Of a stretch of 53,625 bases of DNA, positions 49,390-53,625 are shown piece by piece. The DNA comes from Oryzomicrobium sp. (GTDB lineage: Bacteria; Pseudomonadota; Gammaproteobacteria; Burkholderiales; Rhodocyclaceae): assembly GCF_021287045.1 (NCBI RefSeq), contig NZ_JAJTBG010000019.1, positions 1 to 53,625 on the forward strand, written 5' to 3'. Within the stretch, counting starts at the first letter, position 1; the number at the start of each line of letters is the position of its first letter. A program made the translations under genes and the position numbers. Below the pieces are notes generated by a model, which worked only from the letters and a program-made list of their open reading frames with translations, did no database searches and was not told the origin of the DNA.

Positions 49390-49992
49390 TTACGCGGCCG
49401 GCGGTTTTTGCGCCGACTTGGGGCGGAAGGCCTTGACCACCTCGTCCCGGGTCTCGATATAGGGGCCGCCGATCAGGTCGATGCAGTAGGGCACGGCGGC
49501 GAAGATGCCGGGCACCACGGGCTTGCCCGATTCGTCTTTCAAGCCTTCCAGGGTTTCCTTGATCGACTTGGGCTGACCGGGCAGGTTGAGGATCAGGCTG
49601 CGGCCGCGGATCACCGCCACCTGGCGGGAGAGGATGGCGGTGGGCACGAATTCCAGGCTGATCCGGCGCATCTGTTCGCCGAAACCGGGCATTTCCTTGT
49701 CGCCCACGGCCAGGGTGGCCTCGGGGGTCACGTCCCGGGGCGATGGGCCGGTGCCGCCGGTGGTCAGCACCAACTGGCAGCCGGAGCGGTCGGCCAGGTC
49801 GATCAGGGCTTCCTCGATTTCCGAGCGCTCGTCGGGAATAAGGCGCACTTCGGTTCCGAAGGGGGTGATCAGGGCCGCGGTCAGCCAGTCGCGCAGGGCC
49901 GGAATGCCCTTGTCTTCGTAAACGCCGCTGGACGCTCGGTCGCTGACGGACACCAGGCCGATCTTGAGGGGGGAGTGGTGGTGCTGGGCCAT
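49390..49992 (-). CDS. mogA: Molybdopterin adenylyltransferase
   Basis: The 200-residue MogA/MoaB-fold protein has LVSVSDRASSGVYEDKGIPA and LVLTTGGTGPSPRDVTPEAT, the molybdopterin-binding loop. It adenylylates molybdopterin before metal insertion. It lies 13 nt after darP, so the two are probably one transcript. Confidence 0.94.
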   Translation of the reverse strand: MAQHHHSPLKIGLVSVSDRASSGVYEDKGIPALRDWLTAALITPFGTEVRLIPDERSEIEEALIDLADRSGCQLVLTTGGTGPSPRDVTPEATLAVGDKEMPGFGEQMRRISLEFVPTAILSRQVAVIRGRSLILNLPGQPKSIKETLEGLKDESGKPVVPGIFAAVPYCIDLIGGPYIETRDEVVKAFRPKSAQKPPAA

Positions 49993-50005
49993 GGCGTGCT
50001 CCGGA

Positions 50006-50611
50006 TCAGAGGGGGGCGTCGAGGTCGTCTTGCGCCTCTTCTGCCGGTGGGACGCTCGCTGCCGCCTCCAGTTCCTTGAGTACCTGGAAGAGGGTGCGGA
50101 AGGCCTTGGGCGGTTTGTTCAGCTCCCGCTCCTTGAGGGCGTTGCGGCGCAACTGGCGCAGGTACTGGATGTTGGCGCCCGGGTGGGCGGCCAGCACTTC
50201 TTCCAGGGCGCGCTCGTTCTCCAGGATCTCGCTGCGCAGGCGCTCCAGGCGGTGCAGCTTGGCATTCTCGACCGCCGAGACGCCGTCGAAGGCGTCGATG
50301 GCGGCCTGTAGGGGTTCCGGGTCCGCGTCGCGCATCAGCCGGCCAATGTACTGCAACTGGCGGCGCCGGCCCTCGAAGTCGGTAATGCGCTGGGCTTCGC
50401 GCAGCGCGTCGCGCAGGCCGTCGGGCATCTCCACCTTGGCCAGCCGGTCGGCTGGCAGCTCGACCAGGCGCACGCCCAGGGCCTGGAGCGCTTCCACCTC
50501 CAGCTTGCGTTTGGTGCGGGAGGCGCGGCGGCGCGGCTCTTCGTAATCGTCGTCCGGGGCATCCAGATCGACGAACAGGGGATTGTCGTGGTGACGGCGG
50601 CGGGTGGTCAT
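50006..50611 (-). CDS. darP: Ribosome assembly factor DarP (YjgA, DUF615)
   Basis: The 201-residue charged helical protein has the DUF615 pattern (RTKRKLEVEALQALGVRLVE; RRQLQYIGRLMRD; RRNALKERELNKPPKAFRTL). The E. coli homologue binds late 50S precursors. It is divergent from pmbA, a neighbour pair conserved in betaproteobacteria. Confidence 0.92.
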   Translation of the reverse strand: MTTRRRHHDNPLFVDLDAPDDDYEEPRRRASRTKRKLEVEALQALGVRLVELPADRLAKVEMPDGLRDALREAQRITDFEGRRRQLQYIGRLMRDADPEPLQAAIDAFDGVSAVENAKLHRLERLRSEILENERALEEVLAAHPGANIQYLRQLRRNALKERELNKPPKAFRTLFQVLKELEAAASVPPAEEAQDDLDAPL

Positions 50612-50666
50612 GAACTGAGGTGGGGCTGGCCGCGGGGCGGCGCCCCGCTGGGTTGGAAAAGTGGAC

Positions 50667-50675
50667 TGCTATGAT
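50667..50675 (+). promoter_or_regulatory. Extended -10 promoter of pmbA (candidate)
   Basis: TG-C-TATGAT (50667-50675) lies 30 bp before the chosen pmbA ATG, without a clear -35. It argues against the in-frame GTG at 50661 being the start. Confidence 0.45.
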
Positions 50676-50705
50676 AGCGACTTTGCCTCACCTGACCGAA
50701 TTCCT

Positions 50706-52097
50706 ATGGCTGCCAAGCGTTCCTTGCGTTCTCCCGCCCGCCCGGTTTCCCGGGGCGAGGCTTCGTCCCGCTTCTCCCATTCCCTCGACGACCTGAAGAC
50801 CCTGGCCGCCGATGTGGTGGCGGTGGCCATGAAGGGGGGCGCCAGCGCGGCCGAGGCCGACATTTCCGAGGGCTTCGGCCAGTCGGTGACGGTGCGCTGC
50901 GGTGAGGTCGAAACCCTGGAGCACAACCGCGACAAGGGCATCGGTGTCACGGTGTATTGCGGCACCCGCAAGGGCTACGCTTCGACCAGCGACTACTCGC
51001 CGGCGGCGATCCGTCAGACCGTGGAGGCGGCGCTGGCCATCGCCCGCTTCACCGCCGAGGACCCTTGTGCCGGCCTGCCCGAAGCCGAGTTGCTGGCGGA
51101 CGGCCGGGGCGACCCGCAACTCTATTACCCCTGGCGCCTCGACGTGGATGCCGCCGCCGATCTGGCGCGGCGCTGCGAGCAGGCGGCGTTTGCCGTCAGC
51201 GGCCAGGTGAAGAATTCCGAGGGGGCCACGGTGTCGGTCCAGGAAGGCCAGTTCGCCAGCGCCAACAGCCTGGGTTTCGTCGGCGGCTACCCGACCTCGC
51301 GCCACTACATCGCCTGCTCGGTGATCGCCCAGGACAAGTCGGGCATGCAGCGGGACGACTGGTATTCGACCCACCGGGACCCGGAGGCCTTCCCGGCGCC
51401 GGAAGAAATCGGCGACTATGCCGCCCGCCGCGCCCTGGCCCGCCTGGGGGCGCGCAAGGTCAAGACCTGCGAGGTGCCGGTGATCTTCGAAGCGCCCCTT
51501 GCCTGCGGGCTGCTCGGCAACTTCACCCACGCGGCTTCCGGCGGCAGCCTGTACCGCAAGTCGTCGTTCCTGCTCGACAAGCTGGGGCACCGGGTCTTCG
51601 CCCCGGGCATCCGCATCAGCGAGCGCCCTCATCTGGCCAAGGGGCTGGCCTCCAGCCCGTTCGACAGCGACGGCCTGCCGACCCATGACCGGGAGGTGGT
51701 CCAGGACGGCATCCTGTCCGGCTACTTCCTGTCGGTCTATACCGCCCGCAAGCTGGGCCTGGCCCCCACCGGCAATGCAGGGGGCAGCCACAACTTGATC
51801 ATCCAGCCCGGCCAGCACGATCTGCCGGGGCTGATCCGCCAGATGGGCCGGGGCCTGCTGGTCACCGAGCTGCTTGGCCACGGTGTCAATTACGTGACCG
51901 GCGATTATTCCCGCGGTGCGGCCGGCTATTGGGTCGAAAACGGCGAGATCGTCCATCCGGTGGAAGAGATCACCATTGCCGGAAACTTGCGCGAGATGTT
52001 CCAGCACATCGTCTCCGTGGGTAGAGATGTGGTCGTCCGGGGTTCGAAACAGAGCGGCTCGATCCTGATCGAGCGGATGACGGTGGCGGGCGCCTAG
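50706..52097 (+). CDS. pmbA: Metalloprotease-family protein PmbA (TldE)
   Basis: The 463-residue protein matches the TldD/PmbA family (SVTVRCGEVETLEHNRDKGI; TGNAGGSHNLIIQPG; LGHGVNYVTGDYSRGAAGYW). With TldD it degrades or matures peptides such as microcin B17 and CcdA in E. coli. ATG 50706 is preferred; the frame opens at GTG 50661. tldD is not in the window. Confidence 0.94.
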   Translation: MAAKRSLRSPARPVSRGEASSRFSHSLDDLKTLAADVVAVAMKGGASAAEADISEGFGQSVTVRCGEVETLEHNRDKGIGVTVYCGTRKGYASTSDYSPAAIRQTVEAALAIARFTAEDPCAGLPEAELLADGRGDPQLYYPWRLDVDAAADLARRCEQAAFAVSGQVKNSEGATVSVQEGQFASANSLGFVGGYPTSRHYIACSVIAQDKSGMQRDDWYSTHRDPEAFPAPEEIGDYAARRALARLGARKVKTCEVPVIFEAPLACGLLGNFTHAASGGSLYRKSSFLLDKLGHRVFAPGIRISERPHLAKGLASSPFDSDGLPTHDREVVQDGILSGYFLSVYTARKLGLAPTGNAGGSHNLIIQPGQHDLPGLIRQMGRGLLVTELLGHGVNYVTGDYSRGAAGYWVENGEIVHPVEEITIAGNLREMFQHIVSVGRDVVVRGSKQSGSILIERMTVAGA

Positions 52098-52197
52098 GCT
52101 GGGTTTACGGTGAAACGCGTTACGGATTGATTCATCCGGCGCGTGTCTCCCGCTGGAGATCGTTTATTCATGGGCTTTTCCGCAAAACGAAAGCCGA

Positions 52198-52203
52198 TAT
52201 AAT
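52198..52203 (+). promoter_or_regulatory. TATAAT element before the TRAP binding protein
   Basis: A consensus -10 lies 92 bp before the ATG at 52295 in a 197-bp gap. The -35 is poor (TTTTCC-like, 16 bp upstream). A transcript from here would have a leader of about 85 nt. Confidence 0.45.
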
Positions 52204-52294
52204 CGATTGCATGTTTGGCAATTTGCGGCCCGCAAAGCCCGTTTTGCCGGCATGTCCGGAAACGAAACAGTTCCCACCAGGAGGAGACCCACCC

Positions 52295-53386
52295 ATGCAA
52301 CGTAGAGACTTTCTGAAGAAAGCGACCGTTGGCGCCGCCGCCGGTGCCGCCGCCACCGTGGCAGCACCTGCCATCGCTGACTCCCTGCCCACTATCAAGT
52401 GGCGCCTGACGTCGAGCTTCCCGAAGAGCCTCGACACCATCTACGGCGGCGCCGACGTGCTGGCCGACCGGCTGAAGAAGCTTACCGAAGGCAAGTTCAC
52501 CGTCCAGGTCTTCGCCGCCGGCGAAATCGTTCCGGGCCTCCAGGCCCTGGATGCCGTCCAGCAGGGCACCGTCGAGCTCTGCCACACCTGCTCCTATTAC
52601 TATGTGGGCAAGGACAAGACCTTCGGCTTCGGCACCTCGGTGCCCTTCGGCCTGACGTCCCGGCAGCAGAACGCCTGGCTTTACTATGGCGGCGGCCAGA
52701 AGCTTCTGGACGACTTCTACGCCAACTACAACGTCGTCTCCTTTGCCGGCGGCAACACCGGTGCCCAGATGGGCGGCTGGTTCCGCAAGGAAGTGAACGG
52801 CATGGCCGACGTGAAGGGCCTGAAGATCCGCATCGCCGGCCTAGGCGGCGAAGTCTTCTCCCGCCTTGGTGCGATCCCCCAGCAGATCGCCGGCGGCGAC
52901 ATCTATCCGGCCCTGGAAAAGGGCACCATCGATGCGGCGGAGTGGGTCGGTCCCTACGACGACGAAAAGCTCGGCTTCTACAAGGTCGCCAAGAACTATT
53001 ACTACCCGGGCTGGTGGGAGCCGGGTCCCACGATCCACTTCTTCGTTAACAAGAAGGAATGGGACAAGCTGCCCAAGGTCTACCAGGAAGCCTTCCAGGC
53101 GGCTGCCTACGAGGCCAACATCATCATGCAGGCCGAGTACGACCATAAGAACCCGATCGCGCTGGCCAAGCTGATCAGCCAGGGCGTGAAGGTTCGCCGC
53201 TACCCCAACGACGTGATGGCCGCCGCCCGCAAGTCGGCATTCGAGCTGTACCACGAAGAGGCGGGCAAGAACCCGGCGTGGAAGAAGATCTTCACCGAAT
53301 GGGACAAGTACCGCAAAACCCAGCACACCTGGTTCAGCCTCACCGAGGCCAGCCTCGAGCAATTCATGTACGCCAACAATAAGTAA
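52295..53386 (+). CDS. TRAP transporter substrate-binding protein (DctP/TakP-like), Tat-exported
   Basis: The 363-residue protein starts with a Tat signal (RRDFLKKAT, then an Ala-rich core ending near APAIADS) and continues as a DctP-family protein (AIPQQIAGGDIYPALEKGTI; AAEWVGPYDDEKLGF; YYYPGWWEPGPTIHFF), closest to the TakP type for 2-oxo acids. It would bind its ligand in the periplasm. No dctQ or dctM follows; a terminator and an unrelated promoter do. AGGAGGAG (52279-52286) serves ATG 52295; the frame is open from 52127. Confidence 0.92.
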   Translation: MQRRDFLKKATVGAAAGAAATVAAPAIADSLPTIKWRLTSSFPKSLDTIYGGADVLADRLKKLTEGKFTVQVFAAGEIVPGLQALDAVQQGTVELCHTCSYYYVGKDKTFGFGTSVPFGLTSRQQNAWLYYGGGQKLLDDFYANYNVVSFAGGNTGAQMGGWFRKEVNGMADVKGLKIRIAGLGGEVFSRLGAIPQQIAGGDIYPALEKGTIDAAEWVGPYDDEKLGFYKVAKNYYYPGWWEPGPTIHFFVNKKEWDKLPKVYQEAFQAAAYEANIIMQAEYDHKNPIALAKLISQGVKVRRYPNDVMAAARKSAFELYHEEAGKNPAWKKIFTEWDKYRKTQHTWFSLTEASLEQFMYANNK

Positions 53387-53430
53387 CAAGGCGGGGCGGC
53401 AGTGCCCGCCCCTCCATACAGAAGTACCTG

Positions 53431-53458
53431 GACCCGGCGTTGCCGGGTCTTTTTTTAT
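53431..53458 (+). terminator. Terminator of the TRAP binding-protein gene
   Basis: GACCCGGC (53431-53438) pairs with GCCGGGTC (53442-53449) around GTT, followed by an uninterrupted run of T8. Confidence 0.93.
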
Positions 53459-53476
53459 CATGTGGAGGTAAAGGTG

Positions 53477-53504
53477 TTGACGTCCTGGATTTGGTGCGTA
53501 TAAT
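53477..53504 (+). promoter_or_regulatory. Strong promoter, probably of an rRNA operon
   Basis: TTGACG (53477-53482), 16 bp, consensus TATAAT (53499-53504) with a GC-rich start region, followed by an AT-rich leader (53530-53625) with no open frame. Layout and leader look like betaproteobacterial rrn leaders, but the boxA and 16S sequence lie beyond the window end. Confidence 0.6.
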
Positions 53505-53625
53505 TCGCCCTCTCGCTGCTTCGGCGGTGAGGCGGTTCGAAAAAAACGTGTTTTAACTCAATGGGTTGTACGCGTTTTGTGCGAATTGGCAGCAAGTCAA
53601 AACGTTTTAAGAAATTTTAAAAAAC

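Overview
The window looks like chromosomal DNA of a high-GC betaproteobacterium, most likely of the Rhodocyclales (an Azospira/Dechlorosoma-like organism). The clues are infA placed between secY and rpmJ, the zinc-type ribosomal protein S4, a second infA beside a cold-shock gene, and the general codon and GC bias. The genus is an inference. Nothing points to a phage, plasmid, IS element or CRISPR array. The content is mostly housekeeping and physiological genes, with several structured intergenic regions.

Region 1 (1-14310) is a complete S10-spc-alpha ribosomal superoperon: the last codons of tuf, then rpsJ through rplQ (29 genes), ending in a strong intrinsic terminator. Three internal sigma70-like promoters subdivide it: before rplC, before rplN (the start of spc) and before rpsM (the start of alpha).

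Region 2 (14404-19578, minus strand) holds a glutamate/aspartate-type ABC uptake system, gltIJKL. A hairpin followed by a T-run separates the binding-protein gene from the membrane genes. Upstream on the same strand lies an Atm1-type ABC exporter.

Region 3 (19967-30654, plus strand) holds dnaE (DNA polymerase III alpha), a WbuC-like cupin, and a highly structured 570-bp gap. It continues with a TctD/TctE-like two-component system, DUF485 plus actP (acetate symport), and a CBS/DUF294 nucleotidyltransferase-like protein.

Region 4 (30731-35351) contains tRNA-Phe with a consensus promoter, katG on the minus strand, a candidate small RNA, tRNA-Thr, an NfsB-type nitroreductase, and the divergently placed infA2 and cspA.

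Region 5 (35503-43978) is a complete kdpFABC-kdpDE potassium system. It is preceded by a repeat matching the known KdpE operator layout. After it comes a 640-bp gap with two imperfect tandem copies of a ~125-bp element. Related elements flank dnaE.

Region 6 (44621-53625) holds thyA-pgi-folA on the minus strand. A divergent gene for an undescribed protein with a PilZ-like signature follows, then darP(yjgA)-mogA on the minus strand, divergent pmbA, and a solitary Tat-exported TRAP binding protein. The window ends with a strong promoter that looks like the start of an rRNA operon.

No clearly new multi-gene system is visible. The best leads are the structured gap at 24.2-24.5 kb, the small-RNA candidate at 33.5 kb, the dispersed repeat family and the PilZ-like protein.
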